This document shows positions 15,636 to 23,858 of a stretch of 45,257 nucleotides of DNA, piece after piece. The DNA lies in assembly GCA_963925735.1 (NCBI GenBank), contig CAWUUH010000050.1, forward strand, positions 1 to 45,257. Reading direction: 5' to 3'. The stretch is from UBA4582 sp013204195 (lineage in GTDB: Bacteria; Pseudomonadota; Gammaproteobacteria; Pseudomonadales; Azotimanducaceae). Every line of letters begins with the position of its first letter. The first letter of the stretch is position 1. The notes beneath the pieces are model-generated. The model worked only from the letters and a program-made list of their open reading frames with translations. It was not told the DNA's origin and searched no databases. A program made the translations under genes and the position numbers.

Positions 15636-16193
15636 GATGCGGCTGACTTGTTCAATGATCAATGCTGCAGGGTCGTCAGCATGCCCGGCAAGATTCCACA
15701 TCTGCGGAAATGTCAGTCCCTGCCCCCCGCGTTGGTTGAATGAGGCAATATTACTGTCGCTGTCGTCAATCAGAATCGCCCGGGGATGGGCCAGGCGGTC
15801 CTTATGACTGGTAAAAATGCAGTCGTTATAGCCTTCGCCAAAATAGTCACAAAGCCATTGGTACTTCCCAGCCAGACAATCGGGAAAGCCGGTAGGGGCA
15901 GTTAAAAACACCACGTGACCTAGCTTTGACAAGCTCTGGTGTAGCGCCGGAAACCAAGGGTAAGCCGGAAGTTCACGCCAGAAGCGGGCACCGTGGGTAT
16001 CGATCTCACCGAAAAACACATCTCGTGGCATGCCCATGAGTTCAGCGGGATAAAACTCGCCGGCAAACTCAGTAGCCCAGCGTTGCATTGTCTCGTCAGG
16101 GTCCAGGCCCACAAGTTTTAACGCCGGGCTGATGAAGTCAGCGCAGACCCCATCGACGTCAAGGTAGATCTCCCATGGTTCGACGCTACTCAG
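15615..16193 (-). CDS. HAD phosphatase, NT5C-type 5'-nucleotidase-like; start abnormal
   Basis: The frame encodes a small HAD hydrolase like the 5'(3')-deoxyribonucleotidase (NT5C) family. Motif I is LDVDGVCADF (Asp codon at 16158-16160), motif II is FLTAPT, then the Lys in TSHKDRL and motif IV LIDDSDSNI. The oddity is the start. The first standard start in frame, a GTG at 16112, lies after motif I and would give an inactive protein. Upstream, the frame is open only from a TAA at 16206-16208 and offers only a CTG (16191-16193). The nearest ATG (16174-16176), just before motif I, is out of frame by one base: removing one G would give MEIYLDVDGV. The gene overlaps the DAHP synthase stop, suggesting translational coupling. 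The span is drawn to the CTG; the true start is unknown. Confidence 0.7.
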   Translation of the reverse strand: MSSVEPWEIYLDVDGVCADFISPALKLVGLDPDETMQRWATEFAGEFYPAELMGMPRDVFFGEIDTHGARFWRELPAYPWFPALHQSLSKLGHVVFLTAPTGFPDCLAGKYQWLCDYFGEGYNDCIFTSHKDRLAHPRAILIDDSDSNIASFNQRGGQGLTFPQMWNLAGHADDPAALIIEQVSRIVSPPPS

Positions 16194-17296
16194 GCTGACT
16201 TCGCCTTAAAACCTGCAGCACGAAGCGCTTGTCGTTCTGGCAAGTGGGTTTTGACTCGGTCTCGTAGGTCTCGAATCATTACCTCTGTAGCTGCCCAGTC
16301 AACACAAGCGTCAGTCACTGAGACGCCATACTCGAGGTCCTCGAGCTTGTCGGGAATCGCCTGGTTGCCCGCATTCAAATTGCTTTCCACCATTAAACCA
16401 ACGATAGAACGGTTGCCCTCGGCGATCTGATTGCCGACGTTCTCCATGACGAGAGGCTGTAAGGCATAATTTTTCGATGAATTGGCATGACTGCAGTCAA
16501 TCATGATGTTGGCGTCAATCGATGCCTTGGCCAACGCCTGCTCACACACTGCGACATTGACCGAGTCATAGTTCGTATTGCCCCCACCACCACGCAGGAC
16601 GATATGGGCATGCTGGTTGCCACGGGTTCGAATCACTGAGACCTGACCTTCATGATTAATTCCGAGGAATCGATGAGGCGCTGAGACAGACTGCAGGGCA
16701 TTAATGGCAACGGCTAGCCCGCCATCGGTACCATTTTTGAAGCCGACGGCAGAAGACAAGCCACTGGCCATTTCACGGTGGGTCTGCGATTCGGTGGTGC
16801 GGGCACCGATAGCGCTCCAGCTGATCATGTCCTGTAGGTATTGTGGCGAAACGGGGTCGAGCGCCTCGGTAGACGTCGGCATGCCCATCTCGGCTAAATC
16901 TACCAGTAATTGTCGGGCAAGCTTGAGGCCGTCTTCAATGGCGAAAGAGTCATTCATATAGGGATCATTAATAAAACCCTTCCATCCCACTGTCGTGCGG
17001 GGCTTTTCAAAATAAACCCGCATCACGAGGACCAAGCTGTCTTGAACTTCATCAGCAAGCACCTTGAGGCGGCGAGCATACTCCATTGCCGCATCAACGT
17101 CGTGTATTGAACAGGGACCAATGATCAAGAACAATCGAGGATCATTGTGCTCGAGGATTTCCTTGATGGTTAACCGCGCATTCGCAACGTTGGCAAGTGC
17201 TTTGCCTGAGGCAGGAATCAACTTCTTAAGTTGGTTAGGCGTCATTAGGGTTTGCTCACTTAACACGTTTAAATCATCCACTATCACGTTAGTCAT
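16190..17296 (-). CDS. aroG: 3-deoxy-7-phosphoheptulonate (DAHP) synthase, class I
   Basis: The enzyme condenses phosphoenolpyruvate and erythrose 4-phosphate, the first step of the shikimate pathway. The 368-aa product has the class I (AroF/G/H type) motifs: GPCSIHD with the metal-binding Cys, EKPRTTVGWKGFINDP with the substrate Lys, RGGGGNTNYD, and IDCSHANSSKN with the metal-binding His. I chose the ATG at 17296 with AGGA 7 nt upstream. A GTG at 17314 is less likely. Upstream lie a leader peptide rich in Phe and Tyr and an intrinsic terminator, arguing for attenuation by charged tRNA-Phe and tRNA-Tyr. Which of the three E. coli isozymes it most resembles in feedback sensitivity cannot be told by eye, so the symbol is generic. 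The HAD gene overlaps its end. Confidence 0.93.
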   Translation of the reverse strand: MTNVIVDDLNVLSEQTLMTPNQLKKLIPASGKALANVANARLTIKEILEHNDPRLFLIIGPCSIHDVDAAMEYARRLKVLADEVQDSLVLVMRVYFEKPRTTVGWKGFINDPYMNDSFAIEDGLKLARQLLVDLAEMGMPTSTEALDPVSPQYLQDMISWSAIGARTTESQTHREMASGLSSAVGFKNGTDGGLAVAINALQSVSAPHRFLGINHEGQVSVIRTRGNQHAHIVLRGGGGNTNYDSVNVAVCEQALAKASIDANIMIDCSHANSSKNYALQPLVMENVGNQIAEGNRSIVGLMVESNLNAGNQAIPDKLEDLEYGVSVTDACVDWAATEVMIRDLRDRVKTHLPERQALRAAGFKAKSA

Positions 17297-17361
17297 GTTG
17301 ATTTCCTGATCCACAGATCCTGTTCATTCATCGAGAGTATTGAGTCATTAAAGTTATAACT

Positions 17362-17399
17362 AAAAAAAAACCCCGATTGACCTGCGCCTATCGGGGTTT
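17362..17399 (-). terminator. intrinsic terminator (attenuator) before DAHP synthase
   Basis: On the minus strand, a perfect 10-bp stem AAACCCCGAT/ATCGGGGTTT with a 12-nt loop is followed by an unbroken run of T (complement of A 17362-17370). It lies 42 nt after the leader-peptide stop and 66 nt before the DAHP synthase ATG, exactly where a transcription attenuator should be. A second hairpin (GGCGGT/ACCGCC, 17406-17421) sits between the leader stop and the terminator. A clear antiterminator helix was not found by eye. Confidence 0.9.
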
Positions 17400-17440
17400 C
17401 CTGTCGGCGGTTATGACCGCCTAATCTTGTATTATGCGAT

Positions 17441-17605
17441 CTATCTCTTCGTAAAGAAGCTGTAGCTATAGAAGCCGTCGGTAAAGAAGCCGTCGGTAAA
17501 GAAGCCATCAGTCTGTGCAACACAGCGAGCAACGACGGCTTCGCTGGTCAGCGGTGGCGTAACACGGGTAAAATTGGACTGGTTGAGTTTGCACATGCCG
17601 GACAT
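17441..17605 (-). CDS. Phe/Tyr-rich leader peptide of the DAHP synthase attenuator
   Basis: This 54-codon frame starts at an ATG (17605) with CAGG 8 nt upstream. Its N-terminal 31 residues begin MSGMCKLNQSNFT. The C-terminal part then reads GFFTDGFFTDGFYSYSFFTKR in two overlapping pieces (residues 34-43 GFFTDGFFTD, 44-54 GFYSYSFFTKR). It holds eight Phe and two Tyr, seven Phe and both Tyr within residues 35-51. Two copies of a 15-bp unit (17471-17485, 17486-17500) make the FFTDG repeats. Aromatic codon clusters just before a terminator and an aromatic pathway gene are the hallmark of ribosome-mediated attenuation, as in pheL. It is longer than classical leaders (14-20 aa). Confidence 0.82.
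   Translation of the reverse strand: MSGMCKLNQSNFTRVTPPLTSEAVVARCVAQTDGFFTDGFFTDGFYSYSFFTKR
17471..17500. repeat. 15-bp tandem repeat inside the leader peptide
   Basis: Two perfect copies of GAAGCCGTCGGTAAA, with six bases of a third (17501-17506), encode the FFTDG units on the minus strand. Repeat expansion is a simple way for the number of regulatory Phe codons to change. Confidence 0.85.
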
Positions 17606-17650
17606 GATAGCGACCTGATGTGATGTTGCAAGTGTTTTTTAGTCAACGGC

Positions 17651-17656
17651 ATTATA
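17651..17656 (-). promoter_or_regulatory. -10 element for the attenuator transcript
   Basis: On the minus strand a perfect TATAAT lies about 46 nt before the leader-peptide ATG, placing the RNA start near 17644. The -35 region at the usual spacing (GATGGG) is poor, so an activator may be needed, or the true promoter lies elsewhere. Confidence 0.4.
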
Positions 17657-17710
17657 CTGGCTGGCAGGTTGCGCCCATCGCGCAAAGCAATTTTTCAGGA
17701 AGGAACGACT

Positions 17711-18655
17711 ATGTGTTTGAGACATCTGCTGGTTATCGTGAGTTGCTTGTGGTCCCTCACGGTAGTCGCCGACTCGGTGCTTGGCACCCCCACATTCATC
17801 AAGTTCAGCGCCCTTAATGAATTAAGTGGTCTCGTTAAAAGTCGGCGATTTGATGATGTCTACTGGGCCCATAACGACAGTGGCGACCAAGCTCGTCTGT
17901 TTGCCATTGATCACTTGGGCAAAATTATCTTTCCCGGCTTTTTAGCCGGACAATTCCATGGCGAGGTGAGCGCTCGAGGCAAGACCCCGTGGCCAGGTTT
18001 GCCCGTCCTCGTGGCGGCTAATGTCGACTGGGAAGACATCGCGATTGACGATGAGGTCATTTATATTGCTGATATGGGCAACAATGGCAATGCACGCCGC
18101 GATCTTGGCGTCTACGTCATACCAGAGCCTAACCCACGAGCGGTGGAATTGACGCGACCGGTGAGTTTTTTACCGATCCGCTATCCTGAACAGCAGCAGT
18201 ATCCTGCCAAGCTTTGGCACTACGACAGTGAGGCGCTGTTTGTCTTTCAAGATAAGTTGTACTTCATTACCAAACATCGTGAACCTGGCAAAATCGATAA
18301 ATTTGAAACTGGCGCAGTGCTGTATCGTCTCGATACACGATATACCGATCGCTTCAACCTATTGACCCGGGTTGACGACAACGCCGCGCTGGCAGTGGCC
18401 ACTGGTGCTGATCTCTCTCCAGATGGGCGCTTTTTGGCCGTGATCGGTTATACAGATCTCTGGCTGTTTGAAAAACCCGTCAATAGCGACCAATGGTTGT
18501 CGGGCACGGCCTATCGATTGCCCTTGCCACGGCGCGAGTCGAAACAGGTTGAGGCGGTCACCTGGGATAATAACGAGCAGCTGGTGATAGGCAATGAAGA
18601 AGGGGAGTTGTATCGGGTAGCCCGACAAAGCGTGCCACTGTACCGACCAAAATGA
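17711..18655 (+). CDS. secreted beta-propeller-like protein of unknown function
   Basis: The 314-aa product has an N-terminal signal peptide (hydrophobic residues 5-20, likely cleavage after VVADS or near it) and is probably periplasmic. Blocks such as ELSGLVKSRR, YWAHNDSGD, LFAIDHLG, DWEDIAIDD, IYIADMGNN and LSPDGRFLAVI recur in strand-rich, propeller-like secreted proteins, where HNDSGD precedes a blade. I cannot assign an enzymatic activity. The ATG at 17711 has an excellent AGGAAGGA ribosome binding site 6 nt upstream, and starting there leaves the signal peptide at the N-terminus. It is divergent from the attenuator and runs in the same direction as the TauE gene. Confidence 0.75.
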   Translation: MCLRHLLVIVSCLWSLTVVADSVLGTPTFIKFSALNELSGLVKSRRFDDVYWAHNDSGDQARLFAIDHLGKIIFPGFLAGQFHGEVSARGKTPWPGLPVLVAANVDWEDIAIDDEVIYIADMGNNGNARRDLGVYVIPEPNPRAVELTRPVSFLPIRYPEQQQYPAKLWHYDSEALFVFQDKLYFITKHREPGKIDKFETGAVLYRLDTRYTDRFNLLTRVDDNAALAVATGADLSPDGRFLAVIGYTDLWLFEKPVNSDQWLSGTAYRLPLPRRESKQVEAVTWDNNEQLVIGNEEGELYRVARQSVPLYRPK

Positions 18656-18700
18656 GGCTGATGCTCATCTCAAGGCGGCAAGCTAATTGCACCATCAACA

Positions 18701-18728
18701 TTGACATTCCGGGCGCCTCGCATACCAT
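18701..18728 (+). promoter_or_regulatory. sigma-70-like promoter before the TauE gene
   Basis: A perfect TTGACA (18701-18706), a 16-nt spacer and TACCAT (18723-18728) lie 33 nt before the TTG start of the TauE gene. Confidence 0.45.
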
Positions 18729-18761
18729 GCGCCTTCTCTATACGCTTTGTGGTAAATCAGT

Positions 18762-19529
18762 TTGGACGCGTCCTTAAGTATTACCGGTATTTTAGCTTTG
18801 TTGACCGCAGGGGTAATCGGCGGATTCATCAACACACTAGCGGGTGGCGGTTCAATGCTGACCCTGCCAGCGTTGATGCTGTTGGGCATGCCCGCCGATA
18901 TCGCCAATGCGACGAACCGAGTTGGAGTGTTATTCCAATCTCTGGCGGGTGTTAAGGGTTTTAAAGACCAGGACAAACTCGACTCAAGCGCCATAGGACC
19001 GGTATTGATACCGACGCTGCTGGGTGCCTTGGTCGGATCCCTGTTTGCAGCTTACCTGCCGGTAGGGGTCTTGAAGCCTATATTGCTCGGTACCATGGTG
19101 ACCTTGGCTTTGGTGATGTTAATCAAGCCCGGCGCGGTAATACCTGAGCCGGGAACCGTACCCTACAAAGTCTTCGAGCGACCCACTGCAGCATTGATGC
19201 TGTTTGGCGCGGGTGTCTACGGCGGCTTTGTTCAGGCCGGCGTCGGTTTTATTTTGATCGCCGCCTTAGCCGGCGGTTTACGTTATGATCTGGTAAGAAC
19301 CAATGCCTTAAAGATGGTCTGCACGGCGGCGTTTAGCATTGTCGCCTTGGTGGTATTCATCAGCCGCGACCAGGTATTGTGGGTGCCTGGATTGATACTT
19401 GCCGCGGGTATGGTTGCCGGAGCGACATTGAGCGTCAGAGTCGCCATCAACGTGCCGCAGAATGCGTTAAAATGGCTACTATTTGTTATGGTGACTCTGA
19501 CCTGCGTCGGCGCACTGTTATTCGACTAA
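18762..19529 (+). CDS. TauE/SafE family sulfite/organosulfonate exporter-like permease
   Basis: This 255-aa membrane protein of the TauE/SafE (DUF81) family has about eight membrane segments arranged as two related halves. The first half opens with AGVIGGFINTLAGGGSMLTLPAL (in pieces: GGFINTLAGGGS, LTLPALMLLG), the family hallmark. The second half repeats it as GAGVYGGFVQAGVGF. Members are proposed anion exporters for sulfite, sulfoacetate or related acids. A sulfite link would suit the sulfite reductase at 8.6 kb, but they are not adjacent. The start is a TTG at 18762 without a clear ribosome binding site, so the exact N-terminus is uncertain. Confidence 0.85.
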   Translation: MDASLSITGILALLTAGVIGGFINTLAGGGSMLTLPALMLLGMPADIANATNRVGVLFQSLAGVKGFKDQDKLDSSAIGPVLIPTLLGALVGSLFAAYLPVGVLKPILLGTMVTLALVMLIKPGAVIPEPGTVPYKVFERPTAALMLFGAGVYGGFVQAGVGFILIAALAGGLRYDLVRTNALKMVCTAAFSIVALVVFISRDQVLWVPGLILAAGMVAGATLSVRVAINVPQNALKWLLFVMVTLTCVGALLFD

Positions 19530-19566
19530 TTCACCATCTTTGGATGGCTACTGTGAAACCAACAAC

Positions 19567-21249
19567 ATGAACGAAGATATCGAAAAATATCCAGCGAACT
19601 TTATTCGAACGATTATCGAGAAAGATATTGCTGCCGGTAAAAATGCTGGGCAGGTGGTGACGCGCTTTCCTCCAGAGCCAAATGGTTACCTGCATATCGG
19701 CCATGCGAAGGCGATCTGCCTGAGTTTTGGCATTGCCCAGGAATTTGACGGTTCGACTTTTTTGCGCTTTGACGATACGAATCCGCTAAAGGAAAACATT
19801 GAGTTTATGGAGTCAATGAAGACCGATATCAGCTGGCTTGGGTTTGAGTGGCGAGAGATCCGTAATGCTTCTGACTACTTTGAACAGCTGTATCAATTCG
19901 CCGAGCAGTTGATCACGGCGGGGAAGGCTTATGTTGATTCGCTGTCGGCCGAAGAGATTCGTGAATATCGAGGTACCCTGACGTCGGCAGGTAAAAACAG
20001 TCCGTACCGTGAGCGCAGCGTAGACGACAATCTAGATATGTTTCGCCGCATGCGGGCCGGTGACTTTAAAGACGGCGAACACATTTTACGCCTGAAGATC
20101 GACATGGCGTCACCGAATATGAACCTCAGGGACCCGGCAATCTATCGGATCCGCCACGTACATCATCACCAGACAGGTGATCAATGGTGCATCTACCCAT
20201 TATACGATTACACCCATTGCATCTCTGACGCTTTGGAAGGCATCACTCATTCTCTCTGCGATCTTGGCTTTGAGGCGCATCGGCCTTTGTATGATTGGGT
20301 GCTAGACAACATCGAGGTAGATTGTCACCCACAACAAATCGAATTTTCACGTTTAAATCTGCAATATACGGTGATGAGCAAGCGCAAGCTCAAGCAACTG
20401 GTTGAAGAACAACTGGTGTCTGGCTGGGATGACCCGCGCCTGCCAACCATTACTGGCCTTCGACGCCGGGGTTACACGCCAGCCTCTATTCGCGAGTTCT
20501 GCCGCCGAATCGGCGTGACCAAGAGCGACAATAATGTTGAGTTGGCGATGTTACAAAGCGTCATTCGTGATGACCTGGAAGACAAGGCACCACGGGTTAT
20601 GGGCGTACTCAATCCATTGAAAGTCGTGATTGAAAATTACCCTGAGGGTCAGGTCGAGAATTTGACCGTCGCTAATCACCCCAAGATCGACGCACTTGGC
20701 ACCCGCACATTACCCTTTACCCGCGAGGTCTATATCGACCGAGAAGACTTTCGTGAGGAGGCTAATCGCAAATATAAACGCCTGGTCACCGATGGCGAAG
20801 TTCGGCTGCGTTATGGTTATGTGATCAAGGCTCATCAGGTCATCAAAGATGATGCAGGCCAAATCATCGAACTGCGTTGCACCTATGACCCTGAAACACT
20901 GGGCGAGAACCCCGTTGGCAGAAAGGTGCGAGGGGTTATTCATTGGGTTTCCGCACAGCAAAATCAGCCTGCCGAGATCCGCTTATTTGAGCCCTTGTTT
21001 ACCGTCGACTTTCCCGATGCTTCTGATCAAGACTATCGTGACCTGCTGAATGCTGACTCGTGCACGATCGTACAGGGGTTCGTCGAAGCAAGCCTGGCTG
21101 ATGCGACGGTGGAGCAGCGTTTTCAATTCGAGCGTGAAGGTTACTTTTGTATCGATAATAAGGACTCCAAACCTAATCAACTGGTTTTCAATCGGGTCGT
21201 AGGGTTACGTGACAGCTGGGCGAAAGTCGAGCAGCCTGACGATAATTGA
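19567..21249 (+). CDS. glnS: glutaminyl-tRNA synthetase
   Basis: GlnRS charges tRNA-Gln with glutamine in the cytoplasm. The 560-aa protein matches the E. coli enzyme (554 aa) throughout. The class I signature HIGH is in GYLHIGHAKAIC, and the KMSKS equivalent is VMSKRKLK. The catalytic Rossmann domain is followed by the two anticodon-binding beta-barrels, from about residue 345. FRFEREG-like (here FQFEREGYFCIDNKDSK) and RVVGLRDSW close the protein. The ATG at 19567 fits homologues. An in-frame TTG at 19540 would add nine residues. The gene begins 37 nt after the TauE stop, so co-transcription is possible. Confidence 0.97.
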   Translation: MNEDIEKYPANFIRTIIEKDIAAGKNAGQVVTRFPPEPNGYLHIGHAKAICLSFGIAQEFDGSTFLRFDDTNPLKENIEFMESMKTDISWLGFEWREIRNASDYFEQLYQFAEQLITAGKAYVDSLSAEEIREYRGTLTSAGKNSPYRERSVDDNLDMFRRMRAGDFKDGEHILRLKIDMASPNMNLRDPAIYRIRHVHHHQTGDQWCIYPLYDYTHCISDALEGITHSLCDLGFEAHRPLYDWVLDNIEVDCHPQQIEFSRLNLQYTVMSKRKLKQLVEEQLVSGWDDPRLPTITGLRRRGYTPASIREFCRRIGVTKSDNNVELAMLQSVIRDDLEDKAPRVMGVLNPLKVVIENYPEGQVENLTVANHPKIDALGTRTLPFTREVYIDREDFREEANRKYKRLVTDGEVRLRYGYVIKAHQVIKDDAGQIIELRCTYDPETLGENPVGRKVRGVIHWVSAQQNQPAEIRLFEPLFTVDFPDASDQDYRDLLNADSCTIVQGFVEASLADATVEQRFQFEREGYFCIDNKDSKPNQLVFNRVVGLRDSWAKVEQPDDN

Positions 21250-21302
21250 ACGAACAACACGGACTAACACTGCAAACCCTATTTACCTAGGAGGAACTAC
21301 CC

Positions 21303-22154
21303 ATGCAATTCGGAATCATCCCAGTCAATATCGGTATTCAGTCACTGGCACAAATGACGGGGCTGGCGCAGCTCGCCGAGCAGGTCGGTATGGAGTCTGT
21401 GTGGACCTTTGAGCACGTCATAGTGCCCATCGATTATGAATCAAAATACCCTTACAACAACAATGGCAAGATGGGCGTGAGTCCTGAGACCAACCTCGTT
21501 GACCCACTGATCGCCCTGGCCGCCATTGCTGCCAGTACGAACACGCTGCGCTTGGGCACTGGGGTCAATATTTTGTCACAAACTAACCCCCTATACCTGG
21601 CCAAGCAGGCCGCTAGCCTCGATATGTTGTCTGATGGCCGGCTCTTATTGGGGCTGGGTATCGGCTGGCTGCGAGAGGAGTTTGTGGCCATGGGTACGCC
21701 CTTTGAAAAACGTGGCGCACGGTTTGATGATTATTGTGCGGCGATGCGCAAAGTCTGGTCAGGAGAGGTGGTTGAGCATGAAAGTGAGTTTTTGAGCTGG
21801 CATGGTTTCAAGAGTTTTCCTATACCGCGGCAGTCACCCTTACCGGTCATTATCGGCGGCATCAAGGGTAAGATTCATGAACGGATCGCCCGCCATGGGG
21901 ATGGTTGGTTCGCGCCAACGGGAGATCCCAAGGAACTTCGCGAACATCTTGACCTGATCAAGGCCCAGTGTGATCTGGTCCAACGCGATATGAGCGAGAT
22001 CGAGATCACCTGCATGTGGACCGGCAGTGGCGGTGAGGCAGCGGTTAAAGCCCTTGAAGACTGTGGCGTACATCGGCTGGTCGTCCCCGTCATGGCACTG
22101 GGTGAAGATCCTGTGGCAGGGATCAAGAAGTTCGCCTCAGATTACGTCAGCTAG
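21303..22154 (+). CDS. LLM-class F420-dependent oxidoreductase (TIGR03619-like)
   Basis: The 283-aa protein is a bacterial luciferase-like TIM barrel. Marks are TFEHVIVP near the N-terminus, LRLGTGVNILSQTNPLYLAKQAASLD (in pieces), and GRLLLGLGIGWLREEF, with KRGARFDDY and WSGEVV further on. Annotated relatives are called F420-dependent, but many proteobacteria lack F420 and the cofactor may be FMN. The substrate is unknown. The ATG has a perfect AGGAGG 8 nt upstream, so it is well translated. The next gene overlaps its stop by one base. Confidence 0.88.
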   Translation: MQFGIIPVNIGIQSLAQMTGLAQLAEQVGMESVWTFEHVIVPIDYESKYPYNNNGKMGVSPETNLVDPLIALAAIAASTNTLRLGTGVNILSQTNPLYLAKQAASLDMLSDGRLLLGLGIGWLREEFVAMGTPFEKRGARFDDYCAAMRKVWSGEVVEHESEFLSWHGFKSFPIPRQSPLPVIIGGIKGKIHERIARHGDGWFAPTGDPKELREHLDLIKAQCDLVQRDMSEIEITCMWTGSGGEAAVKALEDCGVHRLVVPVMALGEDPVAGIKKFASDYVS

Positions 22155-23092
22155 TGGTGCAACAGGCCTTCACTGTCACGCTGGCAGACATCCTTCGCGC
22201 CCAGCAGCGTCTTGTTGGCGGCGTGCTTGACACCCCGGTGCTGCGCAGCGCCACGTTGGATTTGCTGGCGGGTGCTGAATTGTTCTTTAAGTGTGAACAT
22301 CAGCAAGTAACCGGTTCTTTCAAGGCCAGAGGCGCGCTCAATGCGGTTCTCAGTCTGACCGAGGCCCAAGCTCGACAGGGCGTGGCGACCCATTCCTCAG
22401 GCAACCATGGTGCGGCCTTAGCCTGGGCCGCGGCAAGCCGGGGGTTACCGGCCTATATCGTAGTGCCCGAGAATGCTGCGATCGTCAAAAAACGCAACAT
22501 CAGCCGGTATGGCGCTGAGATCATCGAGTGTGAGTCCACCTTGCCAGCTCGTGAAGCCGCCCTGGCGGCTGTCGTGGCACGCACCGGCGCCAATTTCATT
22601 CCACCCTATGATGACGCCAGAATCATTGCCGGGCAGGGGACGACCGGTTTGGAAGTCATGGCGGCAGTACCTGACCTAGATGACATAGTGACGCCGGTGG
22701 GTGGTGGCGGTTTGCTCGCGGGTACGCTTCTGGCGGTAGCTGACGGACCCCAAGTGTATGGCGCCGAGCCAGCGATGGCCGACGACGCTTATCGCTCTTT
22801 CACCTCTGGCGTGCGGGTCTTGAGTCATACCCCGAAGACCATGGCCGATGGTTTGCGGACCACCTTGGGGGCCTTGAATTTCGAGATTATTCAAGGCCAT
22901 TGCGCCGGGATATTACTGGTCTCGGAAGCTGAAATTTTAGCGGCGATGCGGTTGATCTGGGAGGCGCTGCAACAGGTGGTGGAGCCCTCGTCAGCGGTCA
23001 CCCTGGCTGCGGTTTTACGCTACCCGGAACGGTTCAACAACCGACGCATCGGACTTATTCTCACTGGCGGAAACTGCGATTCGAGCTTCTGA
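22154..23092 (+). CDS. PLP-dependent threonine/serine dehydratase-like enzyme
   Basis: This 312-aa fold-type II PLP enzyme belongs to the threonine dehydratase/serine racemase/3-hydroxyaspartate dehydratase group. Lys57 in VTGSFKARGA binds PLP, SSGNHGAALA is the substrate loop, VGGGGLLAG cradles the cofactor phosphate, and the LILTGGNCD block closes the domain. It lacks the C-terminal ACT regulatory domain of biosynthetic IlvA, so it is more likely catabolic. The GTG start overlaps the preceding TAG by one base (GTG at 22154; a second GTG follows at 22157), implying translational coupling with the LLM oxidoreductase. The precise amino acid substrate is not determined. Confidence 0.88.
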   Translation: MVQQAFTVTLADILRAQQRLVGGVLDTPVLRSATLDLLAGAELFFKCEHQQVTGSFKARGALNAVLSLTEAQARQGVATHSSGNHGAALAWAAASRGLPAYIVVPENAAIVKKRNISRYGAEIIECESTLPAREAALAAVVARTGANFIPPYDDARIIAGQGTTGLEVMAAVPDLDDIVTPVGGGGLLAGTLLAVADGPQVYGAEPAMADDAYRSFTSGVRVLSHTPKTMADGLRTTLGALNFEIIQGHCAGILLVSEAEILAAMRLIWEALQQVVEPSSAVTLAAVLRYPERFNNRRIGLILTGGNCDSSF

Positions 23093-23126
23093 TTCAGCGG
23101 TGAAAGTGGGTTGCAGTGAACCTTAT

Positions 23127-23765
23127 TTAGACGGCCAAAATCCACAGCAGAACACCTGCGGCGTAACCAATCACCTGACCGCGATCGCCGGAACCATTGT
23201 CTTGACCCACGTTCAATTCGGTCTCTGGGTCGCCACCATTCATGACTCGAAGAATAATAGGCAGTTCAAATATCAGCACGCTGATACCCCGCGCGACAGC
23301 GACGGCCAGGAGCATGACCCGACCAGGATTATCGAGAGGCACCAACAGAAACACCAGGGCAACCAACAGCCAGTTGCCCACCGGGCCACCGATACTCATG
23401 GAAAGAAATTGTTGCCGCGTGTTCTTGGCAAAATTAAAGCCAAAAATAAACGCGCCGGTAGGGTTCGTGACCATCGGTGAGTAAGACTTAGCGAATCTCG
23501 CCCCAGCAAAGTGACCCCATTCATGAAAGATCGTCGCGATAATGGTCATGGCAGCAAAGGCATTCAGCATTGACAAACCGGTCGCCAGGTTTAACCCGCT
23601 GGTCATGGCCCAGGCATCAGCGGCAGCCCATAATGTTATGGCGGCCAACAATGCCAGGCCGTGATTACGCGCTGCCAATTTGAGGCGCTGGGCGTCCGGC
23701 AGACTGATTGGCTTGGGACTACTGACCCCATCAGTTTCGGGTGTGGTTTGGCTGGCTTCAGACAT
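23127..23765 (-). CDS. site-2-protease-like (M50) membrane metalloprotease
   Basis: The 212-aa membrane protein has about five hydrophobic segments. Zinc ligands are His81 and His85 with catalytic Glu82 in the intramembrane HEWGHFAGAR, an HExxH motif. GGPVGNWLLV at about 127-136 resembles the conserved GPxxN helix of M50 enzymes. The first 30 residues are polar and probably cytoplasmic. There is no PDZ domain, so it is a compact member rather than RseP. No anti-sigma factor or membrane substrate gene is adjacent, and the target is unknown. The start ATG at 23765 precedes the polar tail. The family assignment rests mainly on these two motifs. Confidence 0.75.
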   Translation of the reverse strand: MSEASQTTPETDGVSSPKPISLPDAQRLKLAARNHGLALLAAITLWAAADAWAMTSGLNLATGLSMLNAFAAMTIIATIFHEWGHFAGARFAKSYSPMVTNPTGAFIFGFNFAKNTRQQFLSMSIGGPVGNWLLVALVFLLVPLDNPGRVMLLAVAVARGISVLIFELPIILRVMNGGDPETELNVGQDNGSGDRGQVIGYAAGVLLWILAV

Positions 23766-23858
23766 GGTGTTGTTCTCGCATTAAGGCGCTTCGTTGACAG
23801 GCGCAAAATATTGAAAGGCGTTATTCTGGCACAGTGGCCCAGTGCTGCCTACTGGCAA

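Noticed and set aside
17293..17532. 79-codon minus-strand frame across the attenuator
   Set aside because: It reads the same repeats in another frame, runs through the terminator and shows no family. The 54-codon frame with Phe/Tyr clusters explains the region better.
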